Positions 7,797-14,910 of a DNA stretch of 26,709 bases are shown piece by piece. Position 1 is the first letter of the stretch. Every line of letters begins with the position of its first letter. A model generated the notes under the pieces. It saw only the letters and a list, made by a program, of their open reading frames with translations. It did not search any database and had not been told where the DNA came from. The DNA is from a virus. The stretch is taken from positions 1 through 26,709 of the IMG/VR virus record IMGVR_UViG_3300041809_003430. One strand, 5' to 3'. A program made the translations under genes and the position numbers.

Positions 7797-8238
7797 CAAT
7801 TAAGCACTTTTTTAATGCTCGGCGCGAGTTCCTAGTAAGATTTTTTCTGAAAACAGTAAAATCGGGCGATTGGACAACAAGTATCTGTAGAAGGGTATAG
7901 AATTTATGCTTCTTGGCAGGTTTCAGCGCAATAGATTTAGCGCCTAACCTTGAAGTTAGCTCGCAGTTGCTCTTGTTTGCGATATTATCGTGTAGGCTCT
8001 CAGCCATTAATGCTTAGTTTCATGATTGTTTCTTGGCGGTTTAGCGACGGGAAAAATGCTCAGGTAACAAAAATAAAGAGAATAAAGACTCGATATAATG
8101 GACAACCAGACAAAGCGGTAGTTTTTTAAGTTAGATGCTATATCTTCTGCGCAAAAACTCTTGGCGGGGGAGCACTTGCTCCGGGCTATTCTGAGTTCGC
8201 CCCCTTCATCCAAAAGTTGTGGTGAGCGGCTTTCTAGT
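7797..8238. other. Intergenic region before the viral structural block
   Basis: About 440 bases without a convincing gene. Minus-strand frames here are Leu/Ser/Cys-rich, overlap the end of the surface gene and lack start signals. A T-rich TTTTTTAAGTT (8123-8133) could be a TATA element for the late operon. A G-rich stretch holds GGAGC-ACTT-GCTCC (8169-8182), a perfect 5-bp hairpin with a four-base loop. GGGGG (8166-8170) can instead pair with CCCCC (about 8200-8204). The leader of the structural operon may therefore be folded. Confidence 0.4.
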
Positions 8239-8532
8239 ATGACACATAAACGAGGATTTAGACGTTCGTCCAAATCATACGAACTACGCCAGCAATGGCA
8301 CGATGCACAAGATTTTGTCAGCGGAGAGGCTTTTCGTGACAGGCTAATCAGCGAAACCGTTTGTTTAACAACAATTGATAAAGTCGTTCAGCATTTGGCA
8401 GCAACCTTTGAGCAAGCCGCTCCCGAAGCTGTGCCCGAAGTGGAACCCGGTTTAGTTCTTCGCGATCCACTTGGTCAAGGCGCCTTCCAAACCCTACAAG
8501 CATTCGGAGGAATTTCAACTGGAACTAAATGA
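8239..8532 (+). CDS. Hypothetical protein at the head of the structural block
   Basis: A 97-residue product from ATG 8239, with a weak GGTGAG about 12 bases upstream. The frame is open further upstream (TTG 8161) but that part lies over the G-rich hairpin. The protein is basic at the N-terminus (THKRGFRRSSKSYELRQQW), helical in the middle (FVSGEAFRDRLISETVCLTTIDKVVQHLAATFEQAA) and Pro/Glu-rich after that. No family is recognised. It overlaps the next gene. The position before the ParB-terminase genes is typical of small viral DNA-associated proteins, but no function can be assigned. Confidence 0.5.
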   Translation: MTHKRGFRRSSKSYELRQQWHDAQDFVSGEAFRDRLISETVCLTTIDKVVQHLAATFEQAAPEAVPEVEPGLVLRDPLGQGAFQTLQAFGGISTGTK

Positions 8533-8794
8533 AGAAGAAACTGAACAGCCAGAGATTTTTCCAGATGCAAACAGAAACCCAGTTTGCCCCTACATCACAG
8601 CAATACACACAAACACCGCCCAAGTCAACAGAATAGAAAAAGCGCTGGTTGGAGAGGACTTGCAGTCAGGCCTTGTCGCTAAAGTTCATCAGCTAGAAGT
8701 TACCCAAAAAATCCTCATAGCCATAGGAAGCACCAGCCTCGTGGGCTTGGTTAGTCTTGCGGTTATTCTATTTGAAAAGTTGGTTATCCGATAG
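8519..8794 (+). CDS. Small protein with C-terminal membrane helix; probable CTG start
   Basis: A 91-residue product if translation starts at CTG 8519, which sits 8 bases after GGAGG (8506-8510). The only standard alternative in frame is TTG 8471, which has no ribosome binding site and overlaps the upstream gene by 62 bases. An acidic N-terminus (ELNEEETEQPEIF) precedes an amphipathic or coiled segment (TAQVNRIEKALVGEDLQSGLVAKVHQLEVTQK). One transmembrane helix then follows (ILIAIGSTSLVGLVSLAVILF) and the end is KLVIR. The coiled-coil-plus-tail-anchor plan resembles phage haemolysin XhlA-type proteins, but the resemblance is architectural only. Its stop abuts the ParB-like start as TAGATG. Confidence 0.55.
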   Translation: MELNEEETEQPEIFPDANRNPVCPYITAIHTNTAQVNRIEKALVGEDLQSGLVAKVHQLEVTQKILIAIGSTSLVGLVSLAVILFEKLVIR

Positions 8795-9331
8795 ATGTCA
8801 ATAGTTATTCCAGCCGCTGAAACGGTAAAGATCAGCGACATAAAGACGGACGGGCAAAACCCAAATAAGATGAGCAAAGACCAGCTCGAACGCCTTAAAA
8901 CTTCTATCAAGAAATGGGGCTTTATCGTTCCCATAATAACCAACAAAGACCTCTTAATCGCTGACGGAGAACAACGCTACACAGCCGCCAAAGCCCTGGG
9001 CATGACCAAAGTATTAGTTATCCGCCTACCCGTAGAAGATGTTGACCGCAGATTACTTAGACAGGTCTTAAACAAGCTCAGAGGCAGGCATGAACCTGAA
9101 CTTGACAGGGCTGAGTATGAACGTATTATCGAAGCGGGAAAAGAAGAAGAACTCAAGTATTTGGTTATGGTTTCCGATGAGAAACTCAAGAACCTTCTAA
9201 GCGAAGAAAAAGGCATAACGCTCGCTGCAACTTTTGAAGTTGTGCTTGAATGCGAAGACGAGGTTCACCAACAAGCCATCTTCAACAAACTAGTAGGTGA
9301 GGGGTACAAGTGCCGTCTTTTGACTTTGTAA
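8795..9331 (+). CDS. ParB/Srx-fold (ParB-like nuclease domain) protein
   Basis: A 178-residue product starting directly after the upstream stop. Residues 10-95 match the ParB N-terminal/sulfiredoxin fold: VKISDIKTDGQNPNKMS, LERLKTSIKKWGFIVPIIT, then the phosphate-binding signature ADGEQRYTAAKALGMTKV (DGEQR at 57-61). There is no HTH centromere-binding domain of full ParB, and the C-terminal 80 residues are helical and unassigned. Viral ParB-like proteins next to terminase genes have been linked to CTP- or ATP-dependent switching, nuclease activity or DNA modification. Here it precedes and overlaps the ABC ATPase gene by 22 bases, so the two are probably co-translated. Confidence 0.9.
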   Translation: MSIVIPAAETVKISDIKTDGQNPNKMSKDQLERLKTSIKKWGFIVPIITNKDLLIADGEQRYTAAKALGMTKVLVIRLPVEDVDRRLLRQVLNKLRGRHEPELDRAEYERIIEAGKEEELKYLVMVSDEKLKNLLSEEKGITLAATFEVVLECEDEVHQQAIFNKLVGEGYKCRLLTL

Positions 9332-9993
9332 GAACCTGGAATAAGCCAAACAGTTTCCGAGCGCAATCAGTCATCGGCAGCTTCACACTCGTTGATTGCA
9401 AGATGGAGAAACACTTCATCGGACAAATTCCGATTGAGAATAACGCTTGGCAGATCGGCGTTATAGTTGGTCGAAGCGGTACTGGTAAAACAAGCATAGC
9501 AAAAACTCTCTTCGCTGACAGCTACATCAAAGGTTTTGCTTACACGCATGAATCTATTCTCGACGACTTTCCTGAAGGACAACAAGTCAACGAGATAACT
9601 AAGAACCTCTGTAGCGTTGGTTTTGCTTCACCGCCTGATTGGCTCAAAAGCTACGATGCCCTCAGTCAAGGAGAGAAAATGCGGGTAGATATCGCAAGAG
9701 CTCTCAGCCTTGAGCAGCCACAAATCGTATTTGACGAATTTACAAGCGTCGTAGATAGGGAAATTGCTAAAGTTAGCGCTTACGCCATAAGCAAAGCCGT
9801 CCGAAGAACAAACAAGAAATTCATAGCAGTAACATGCCACTATGACGTTATCGACTGGCTTGATCCCGATTGGGTTTTCTGCACTGACACAATGGAGTTT
9901 AGCCGAAAAAAAGAAGCAGGCCGCCCGTTGAGCTCCAAGTTTATCGGTGCGGCGCTTCCATGTGGCAAATGTTTCGGCAATATCACTATCTAA
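9310..9993 (+). CDS. ABC-type ATPase, N-terminal half of a viral ATPase-GNAT protein
   Basis: A 227-residue product starting at GTG 9310 (VPSFDFVRTW), with GGTGAGG 6 bases upstream. It carries Walker A GRSGTGKTS (54-62), ABC signature LSQGEKMR (118-125), Walker B QIVFDEF (138-144, D142/E143) and the H-loop CH (H177), with no membrane partner. It resembles a phage family in which this soluble ABC ATPase is fused to a GNAT domain. The join is normally read as DWV...RRPPxEL...RC...W..F..HHYL. Here that joining sequence lies one base back: after the A7 run at 9906-9912 the -1 frame reads RSRPPVELQVYRCGASMW. The residues after the run in this frame (EAGRPLSSKF onward) are therefore probably not the conserved end. 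The role may be DNA modification or packaging. Confidence 0.88.
   Translation: MPSFDFVRTWNKPNSFRAQSVIGSFTLVDCKMEKHFIGQIPIENNAWQIGVIVGRSGTGKTSIAKTLFADSYIKGFAYTHESILDDFPEGQQVNEITKNLCSVGFASPPDWLKSYDALSQGEKMRVDIARALSLEQPQIVFDEFTSVVDREIAKVSAYAISKAVRRTNKKFIAVTCHYDVIDWLDPDWVFCTDTMEFSRKKEAGRPLSSKFIGAALPCGKCFGNITI
9906..9912 (+). other. A7 run: candidate -1 frameshift site joining ATPase and GNAT
   Basis: In the ATPase frame the codons are CGA AAA AAA GAA, so the heptamer reads A_AAA_AAA followed by G. Both tRNAs could re-pair perfectly one base back. The new frame then runs without a stop into the GNAT frame. A real slip, a split gene or an assembly error in a homopolymer are all possible. Confidence 0.55.
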
Positions 9994-10394
9994 ACGGCAA
10001 ACTTGGCGCCGGAGTCAGATGCTACGTAGCACTGTATAACGAAAAGCCCATTGCCTTTATCGCTGTGGCACATGTCCGCATGAAAGCACATTACTATCGG
10101 GTTAGCCGTCTTGTAGTTCTCCCCGATTATCAGGGAATAGGTGTTGGGAAGCGTCTGCTGAACTTTATCGCAGAACTCTACACATCCCAAACCAGACTGC
10201 CCTTCTACCTAATTACGAGCAACCCACAGCTAGTCCGCGGAGACCTTGGCAACTGGATCATTAAACGTGTTGGCCATGGCAGCCACGGCAGAGGCGACAC
10301 AAGAATAAACCGAGAACTCGTCAAATCAAACAGCCGCGGTCGCTTAACGGTATCACTAAAGTATGTGACTAAAATTCGCAAAATCTGCAGTTAA
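9960..10394 (+). CDS. GNAT-fold acyltransferase (Mom-like), normally the C-terminal half of the ATPase fusion
   Basis: 144 residues from ATG 9960, although the open frame extends further back through RPPVELQVYRCGAS and joins the ATPase frame near 9912. The start has only a weak CGGTGC upstream. The sequence shows the GNAT core: strand CYVALYNEKPIAFIAVAHV, then YYRVSRLVVLPDYQGIGVGKRLLNFIAELY with the acyl-CoA loop QGIGVG (58-63), then FYLITSNPQL. The RQYHYLNG opening and R-x-SRLVVLPD are hallmarks of the phage ATPase-associated GNAT. Phage Mu Mom, which adds an acetamido group to adenine in DNA, also has a GNAT-like fold. A DNA hypermodification role is therefore a reasonable but untested inference. 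Confidence 0.85.
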   Translation: MWQMFRQYHYLNGKLGAGVRCYVALYNEKPIAFIAVAHVRMKAHYYRVSRLVVLPDYQGIGVGKRLLNFIAELYTSQTRLPFYLITSNPQLVRGDLGNWIIKRVGHGSHGRGDTRINRELVKSNSRGRLTVSLKYVTKIRKICS

Positions 10395-10404
10395 AGTGAT
10401 TTTA

Positions 10405-10923
10405 ATGGATAAAGATCTGCTTGAAAGACGCCTCTTTGAGCTAAAGCTCGAAGGAGACGGCTTAACCCTTAAGGAAATCGTTGCAGAAACATCAATCAAA
10501 TTCTCTTGTCACACCGCGACAGTGTATCGAGAGATGGCTCACAGAGCGTTATGGCAGCCTCTCCTGCAAGAATTCTCTGAGGCTTTGTTGAAGGCTAAGA
10601 ACTGTCACGTGCAGCTGTACCGTAAAGCCAGCTTCATGTATAGCCAAGCCAAAAGCGATCGGGCACGGATCGCAGCTTTGAATCTTATGCGCCAAATCAA
10701 CATAGATCTCGCAGAGCTCAGCGGCGCCAAACCAACCGAGCAATCGCAGTCTGAGGAAATCAACATCCGATGGGAAGACCCTGAAGTATGCAAAAAACAA
10801 TACTCATCCGATATAAACCCCATCCCGGACAATGCCAATTCCACTACTGCACCGCAAGGTTCCGAGTGCTTAACTGCGGGCGACGCTGGGGCAAAACCGT
10901 CGCGGGCGCCAATGAATTCATAA
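10405..10923 (+). CDS. terS: Terminase small subunit-like DNA-binding protein
   Basis: A 172-residue product from ATG 10405, with AGTGAT just upstream; an in-frame GTG at 10396 is an alternative. An N-terminal helix-turn-helix (LLERRLFELKLEGDGLTLKEIVAETSIKFSCHTATVYREM) is followed by helices that may oligomerise (QPLLQEFSEALLKAKNCHVQLYRKASFMYSQAKSDRARIAALNLMRQINIDLAEL). The C-terminal tail is low-complexity (SSDINPIPDNANSTTAPQG). TerS normally recognises the packaging site and feeds DNA to the large subunit. The position directly before TerL and the HTH-plus-helical plan support the call. Its last 136 bases overlap the TerL gene in another frame, which is unusually long. Confidence 0.7.
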   Translation: MDKDLLERRLFELKLEGDGLTLKEIVAETSIKFSCHTATVYREMAHRALWQPLLQEFSEALLKAKNCHVQLYRKASFMYSQAKSDRARIAALNLMRQINIDLAELSGAKPTEQSQSEEINIRWEDPEVCKKQYSSDINPIPDNANSTTAPQGSECLTAGDAGAKPSRAPMNS

Positions 10924-12029
10924 GGCAAATGTGGCAGCAAGGGGAAGGCAAAGAAAAATTAGGAATCGTCGGCTTCGCAGTTGCACCAACTTATTGGCAT
11001 ACCCAGCGGCAATGGAGCGAATTCTTCAACTATTGTCCAGCTGAATTAATCGAGGAGATCCACCGAGCCGACCGCCACGTGGTTTTGCTAGGCAATCGGC
11101 ATGTTTGGTTTAAGAGCGCAGACAACCCCGATTCACTTCGTAGCCAAGGCGTAAAAGTCCTTTGGGTTGACGAAGGCGCCCAAATTGCAGAGGAAGCATG
11201 GACCTTGGCTCTTAGGCCAGCATTGATGGATGAAAAAGGCATCGCCTTCTTCACCGGCACACCAAGAGGACACAACTGGTATTTCCAGCTTTGGACAAGA
11301 GGGCAAGACCCTAAACAGACAGATTACAAAAGCTGGAGCTTTCCAAGTGCAAGCAACCCGTACTTGGATCCAGCCGAAATCGCCTCATTTGCTCGGGATA
11401 TGCCTGAGTTGGCTTATCGTCAAGAGGTCTTGGCACAGTTCTTGGAAGACGTCGGTAGCGTATTCCGAGGAGTGGATCGCATTGTTGAAGGCGGCTTCGA
11501 ACTCCCTCAGCCAAAAAAGAAGTACGTCATGGGCGGTGACCTTGCAAAGCTCGAAGATTTCACGGTCCTAATTGTCTTAGATATTGATGGTCACTTGGTT
11601 GCATTTGATAGATTCAATGAGTTGGATTGGGTTTTTCAAAGAAAACGCATCGTTCAACTATCCCAGAATTATGATGCCCGTTTGCTAATTGACAGCACCG
11701 GAGTTGGCGATCCAATTGAAGACGAGCTTTGCCGAGAGAAAGTGCATGTGGATGGCTACAAATTTACCAATGCCACCAAAAAAGACCTGATCGAAAACCT
11801 TAGCATAATGATTGAAAACCACCAGCTCACTATCCCGCAGATTCCAGTTTTGATTAACGAACTCAAGCTTTATGGGTATAAGACTACCCGAAGCGGCAAC
11901 GTGCAGTATGGAGCACCTGAAGGCTACCACGACGACGCAGTTATCGCTCTCGCATTAGCCGCTTGGCAACTAAAACGCTCACCTGCACCATCATCAGGCG
12001 TTGGAATTGCGTTCCCGAACAGACATTAA
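10788..12029 (+). CDS. terL: Terminase large subunit (packaging ATPase and nuclease)
   Basis: A 413-residue product. It powers DNA translocation into the prohead and cuts the concatemer. Features in order: adenine-binding YKPHPGQCQFH (9-19); Walker A GRRWGKT (31-37); Walker B VLWVDE (124-129); coupling motif FFTGTPRG (154-161). The RNase H-like nuclease has acidic residues at GGDLAK (D251), LLIDSTG (D302) and HDDAVIALALA (D382/D383). All catalytic positions are present and the length is normal for a compact TerL. ATG 10788 is chosen because the PHPGQ motif lies only 10 residues in; no strong ribosome binding site is seen, so translation may be coupled to TerS. Confidence 0.97.
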   Translation: MQKTILIRYKPHPGQCQFHYCTARFRVLNCGRRWGKTVAGANEFIRQMWQQGEGKEKLGIVGFAVAPTYWHTQRQWSEFFNYCPAELIEEIHRADRHVVLLGNRHVWFKSADNPDSLRSQGVKVLWVDEGAQIAEEAWTLALRPALMDEKGIAFFTGTPRGHNWYFQLWTRGQDPKQTDYKSWSFPSASNPYLDPAEIASFARDMPELAYRQEVLAQFLEDVGSVFRGVDRIVEGGFELPQPKKKYVMGGDLAKLEDFTVLIVLDIDGHLVAFDRFNELDWVFQRKRIVQLSQNYDARLLIDSTGVGDPIEDELCREKVHVDGYKFTNATKKDLIENLSIMIENHQLTIPQIPVLINELKLYGYKTTRSGNVQYGAPEGYHDDAVIALALAAWQLKRSPAPSSGVGIAFPNRH

Positions 12030-12045
12030 TGGATGTACTCAGTAA

Positions 12046-13518
12046 ATGGTAAACTTCAGAGCCGCTTTTGGACAGGTTGCAAGCAAAATCCTCCCTGCCC
12101 CACGAAATGACTCGTTGCCAAATCCCATGCGCAATGTGGCTGAGGATACGGCTAAGCAGCAAATTGAGCAGGAGATCCCGTTCAGGTCCAGTCGGGATGC
12201 GGTTCTGCAGGAGTACCTGAGTAGGTACACTTTGAAGAGTGCTGGAATTGGCTTTGTCACTCCGCCTTACAGCAGCTTGTATGATAGAATTTGGGGAATC
12301 ACGCCGGTTGACGATCTGCCGAAACTGCAAGCCCTCTACGAGTACAACCCATACATTGCTGCGGCAGTGGATGTTCGGGTTAATTTGACGGTTAGCAATT
12401 GGCTTGAGCTTGAAGGCGGCAACTCTACCTTTAACGATTATTTGAGTGAGTGGTTGGATTCCCATAATGTTCCTTCTGTTGCTCGTATTCAGGAAAATAA
12501 TGCTTTGGTTAACGGCTTTAGCGTCACTGAGCTTTGTCGAGATGAGGATAATCAGCGGGTCGAGTGGCTTAAGCCTCTGGATCCGCTTTATGTCCGGATT
12601 CGTCGGGACGCTTACATGAACGTATTCGGGTACATCCAGCTTCTCTCCGTGCCACCGGCAATTTTTGAGCCCCAAGACATACTGCGTACGCTGCACAATC
12701 AAGGGTCAGGCAGATACAACAGCGCCTACGGCGTAAGCCTGCTTAGAAGCACCTTGCTGATTCAGGCGCTTACAGACGATTTTCAGCATGACATGGCAAC
12801 CATCATGAAAATTTACACCAAGCCAATCTTGGCCTATCAATGTGGAACAGAGAAGGCCGAGTGGTCTGATACTAAGCTGCAGGCATTTATCGATGGCATG
12901 GCCGAGCGCCAACAGGGAACTGACCTCGCATTCAAACACGACGTGACACCAATACCTATCGATAGCATGACTCGTGGATTGCGGGTTGAATGGTGGCTAA
13001 ACTACCTGCTAACTCAACGCAACGCACAGTTAGGCGTTCCCAAATTGTTTTTGGGAGAAATTGAAAACGCAAACAGATCAACCGCCGACATAGTTATGCA
13101 GGAATTCGTCACTCGCCTTCGCATGCGCCAGGAACACATAAAGTACACTTACGAAACCGAGTTGTTCCCATCTATCCTGCAAGGCGACTTTCCAGGATCG
13201 CTCATAACCTCGGATAAAATTCCAAAGATAAAGTGGCGACCAATCTGGGAGCCTGCAGCAGACGTTCTGGTTGACCAACAAATTGCACTCTTCCAAGCAG
13301 GCCTAACCGGAGATCTAGAAGCCCGAGCAAAACTTGGGTTGCCTGAAGAAGTCTGGGGTAACCTGGCAACTATGCGTCAAAGTTACGACCAAGCAATGCC
13401 CGACGACGCCGTCAGCAAAAGCGGTGCATCACAGCTTTCTCCACAACTGAAGGCTTCTCAAAGACAGATCAGCATGAACGGGAAAAGCTATGTTATCTCA
13501 GAAATTCCAAGACAATGA
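12046..13518 (+). CDS. Portal protein
   Basis: A 490-residue product, the dodecameric ring through which DNA enters and to which the neck attaches. The start is ATG 12046, 17 bases after terL. Portal-like segments include DLPKLQALYEYNPYIAAAVDVRVNLTVSNWLELEGG, then FNDYLSEWLDSHN, WLKPLDPLYVRIRRD, FEPQDILRTLHNQGSGRYNSAYG (the conserved portal wing turn), and the long stem helices around WWLNYLLTQRNAQLGVPKLFLGEIENANRSTAD. The size, position after TerL and the family-typical G-x-S-LLRST segment agree with SPP1/HK97-type portals. A 29-base overlap follows with the next gene. Confidence 0.92.
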   Translation: MVNFRAAFGQVASKILPAPRNDSLPNPMRNVAEDTAKQQIEQEIPFRSSRDAVLQEYLSRYTLKSAGIGFVTPPYSSLYDRIWGITPVDDLPKLQALYEYNPYIAAAVDVRVNLTVSNWLELEGGNSTFNDYLSEWLDSHNVPSVARIQENNALVNGFSVTELCRDEDNQRVEWLKPLDPLYVRIRRDAYMNVFGYIQLLSVPPAIFEPQDILRTLHNQGSGRYNSAYGVSLLRSTLLIQALTDDFQHDMATIMKIYTKPILAYQCGTEKAEWSDTKLQAFIDGMAERQQGTDLAFKHDVTPIPIDSMTRGLRVEWWLNYLLTQRNAQLGVPKLFLGEIENANRSTADIVMQEFVTRLRMRQEHIKYTYETELFPSILQGDFPGSLITSDKIPKIKWRPIWEPAADVLVDQQIALFQAGLTGDLEARAKLGLPEEVWGNLATMRQSYDQAMPDDAVSKSGASQLSPQLKASQRQISMNGKSYVISEIPRQ

Positions 13519-13810
13519 CATGCAGAACGCAGCCAACGCATTTCTTGCGTTCAAGGCTTTCAAGGCAGCCGTCGTTAATCCCGCAATCCGTTATACTGTT
13601 TGGCGTTATGTAACTGAAGGCCTAAAACCTAGCCCCAATTTATGCCAAAACTGCCAAGCCCATAACAATGATGCTTACGAACTGCAGGATCCCGATGAAA
13701 TTCAGGATATGTTTCCTTATGGAGAATGGCTTGACGAGGACACTTTTGCCGTTAATCTGCATCCAAATTGTGTTTGCCTTGTAGTTCGTGACCATGACGT
13801 TTACTGGTAA
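13490..13810 (+). CDS. Minimal head-morphogenesis protein (Mu gpF-like C-terminal domain)
   Basis: A 106-residue product; ATG 13490 overlaps the portal gene, and ATG 13520 is an alternative. Mu gpF/SPP1 gp7-type proteins are usually 250 or more residues and end in a Cys/His-rich block. Here only that block is present: CQNCQAHNNDAYELQDPDEIQDMFPYGEWLDEDTF, then NLHPNCVCLV (C-x2-C ... H-P-N-C-x-C). The four Cys and one His probably hold a metal. The position directly after the portal is where the family sits, and it is thought to influence head assembly or DNA ejection. The long N-terminal helical part is missing, so it may be a reduced version. Confidence 0.75.
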   Translation: MLSQKFQDNDMQNAANAFLAFKAFKAAVVNPAIRYTVWRYVTEGLKPSPNLCQNCQAHNNDAYELQDPDEIQDMFPYGEWLDEDTFAVNLHPNCVCLVVRDHDVYW

Positions 13811-13826
13811 CTAAAGAGAGAGAACA

Positions 13827-14909
13827 ATGAGCGCTTCTAAACCCAACATTCATCTAGACTACAATGTGCCCGTCACTTTCAAGCGAAGCCCTGACGGCAA
13901 AGTCCTGCTCATTCAAGGCACAGCCATCGACGACACAGTTAACGCGAATAGTTGGCAGGTCCCCGCTGAAGAACTGCCGTATTTTGTGACTAACAGCCAA
14001 AACGCTCAGATACGGGTTGACCATGGCGACCGAGTGGAAGACATCAAAGGCGTCATCAACATTTTGCACTTGCCTAAGGCCTCAACTGATGGCAGAATCG
14101 TTGTTCCTTTCGAGGGAGAAGTATCCGGCGATGAGGAACTGCTTACAAAAATCGAGCGAGAATACGTCAACAGTGTTAGCCCACGGATTCTTGGAGAAGC
14201 ATACTGTAGCCAATGCGGATCCCGCTCAAGAGATGACCAAATGAATTTGGTCCACATTTGCCGTGGGGCTTGGGAAATCATGCGCAGACCACGCCTTGTC
14301 GAGTTAAGCATTGTCTCGATAGGCGCCTATGAACACGCCAAGTTTAAGCCCGTTGGCTTTGCGGCTGCCATGAAAGCAGACCAACAGCAAGCTATCAGAA
14401 AAGCGCTAACCGTGCAGGAAAAAGTTCCATGTGGACTATGTGCAAACGCTTTGACCCTTAGTTGTTTAAGTTGTAATTCCCAGGAACACTCCCAAAAGGG
14501 AGCTAACCAAAAAAACGAAAACAAAAATTCGGAGGAGAAAAAATTGTCAACAAATCAACCCATAGATGCAGAAGCCATAAAGGCAATGATGGAAAAGCAC
14601 GCAAACAACTTGTCAGAAGCATGCAACAAAGCCTCAGCTGAAGCAGTAACAAAAGCAGTCGAAGCCGCAAGAGAAGCAGTCAAATTGGAAACCGCCGCGA
14701 TCGCAGCTAAAGTCGACGAATCCATAAAACAAGCACTAAAGCAACGGGCGCCTGGAAAAGGAGTTGCGGGAGTCCTAAACGAGCACTCAGAACCACAGAA
14801 GACTCAGCCAGGAATGGTGGCAGTGCCGCCTTACTTCAAAGAGCTTGCAGCAGCCGCACAAAAGAAACGAACCTTTGACGCCCAGGTAACACAAGGAGGC
14901 ATGCAGTAA
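13827..14909 (+). CDS. Prohead protease-scaffold fusion with metal-binding inserts
   Basis: A 360-residue product starting at ATG 13827 after AGAGAGAG. Residues 1-185 are an assemblin-like prohead protease: VDHGDRVEDIKGVI supplies the probable catalytic His (H66) and EYVNSVSPRIL the probable Ser (S118), with core strand RPRLVELSIVSIGAYEHA. Two unusual Cys clusters are present: C127-x2-C130 with H143-x-C145 inside the protease, and C202-x2-C205-x7-C213-x2-C216 after it. Residues 235-310 are Ala/Glu/Lys-rich helix (scaffold) and the C-terminus (VPPYFKELAAAAQKK) is a likely capsid-binding end. An internal start gives the scaffold alone (see nested entry). The protease would mature the capsid and remove the scaffold. 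Confidence 0.85.
   Translation: MSASKPNIHLDYNVPVTFKRSPDGKVLLIQGTAIDDTVNANSWQVPAEELPYFVTNSQNAQIRVDHGDRVEDIKGVINILHLPKASTDGRIVVPFEGEVSGDEELLTKIEREYVNSVSPRILGEAYCSQCGSRSRDDQMNLVHICRGAWEIMRRPRLVELSIVSIGAYEHAKFKPVGFAAAMKADQQQAIRKALTVQEKVPCGLCANALTLSCLSCNSQEHSQKGANQKNENKNSEEKKLSTNQPIDAEAIKAMMEKHANNLSEACNKASAEAVTKAVEAAREAVKLETAAIAAKVDESIKQALKQRAPGKGVAGVLNEHSEPQKTQPGMVAVPPYFKELAAAAQKKRTFDAQVTQGGMQ
14544..14909 (+). CDS. Nested scaffold protein from an internal in-frame TTG start
   Basis: GGAGGAG (14531-14537) followed by six A and TTG (14544) forms a textbook initiation site inside the protease gene and in the same frame. The product would be 121 residues (MSTNQPIDAEAIKAMMEKH at its start), consisting of the helical scaffold and the C-terminal capsid-binding tail. 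The arrangement parallels lambda C/Nu3, where the scaffold is made in excess from an internal start in the protease gene. The sequence just before the site encodes a low-complexity linker (NQKNENKNSEEKK), as expected if the boundary is designed. Confidence 0.7.
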   Translation: MSTNQPIDAEAIKAMMEKHANNLSEACNKASAEAVTKAVEAAREAVKLETAAIAAKVDESIKQALKQRAPGKGVAGVLNEHSEPQKTQPGMVAVPPYFKELAAAAQKKRTFDAQVTQGGMQ

Positions 14910-14910
14910 A

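Noticed and set aside
7612-8273. Two minus-strand frames (131 and 88 codons)
   Set aside because: They overlap the surface gene and the structural leader and lack start signals. Their composition is that of a shadow frame.
11941-12702. 253-codon minus-strand frame opposite terL and portal
   Set aside because: It lies entirely over two well-supported genes and has no recognisable domain. Long antisense frames are expected opposite such coding sequence.
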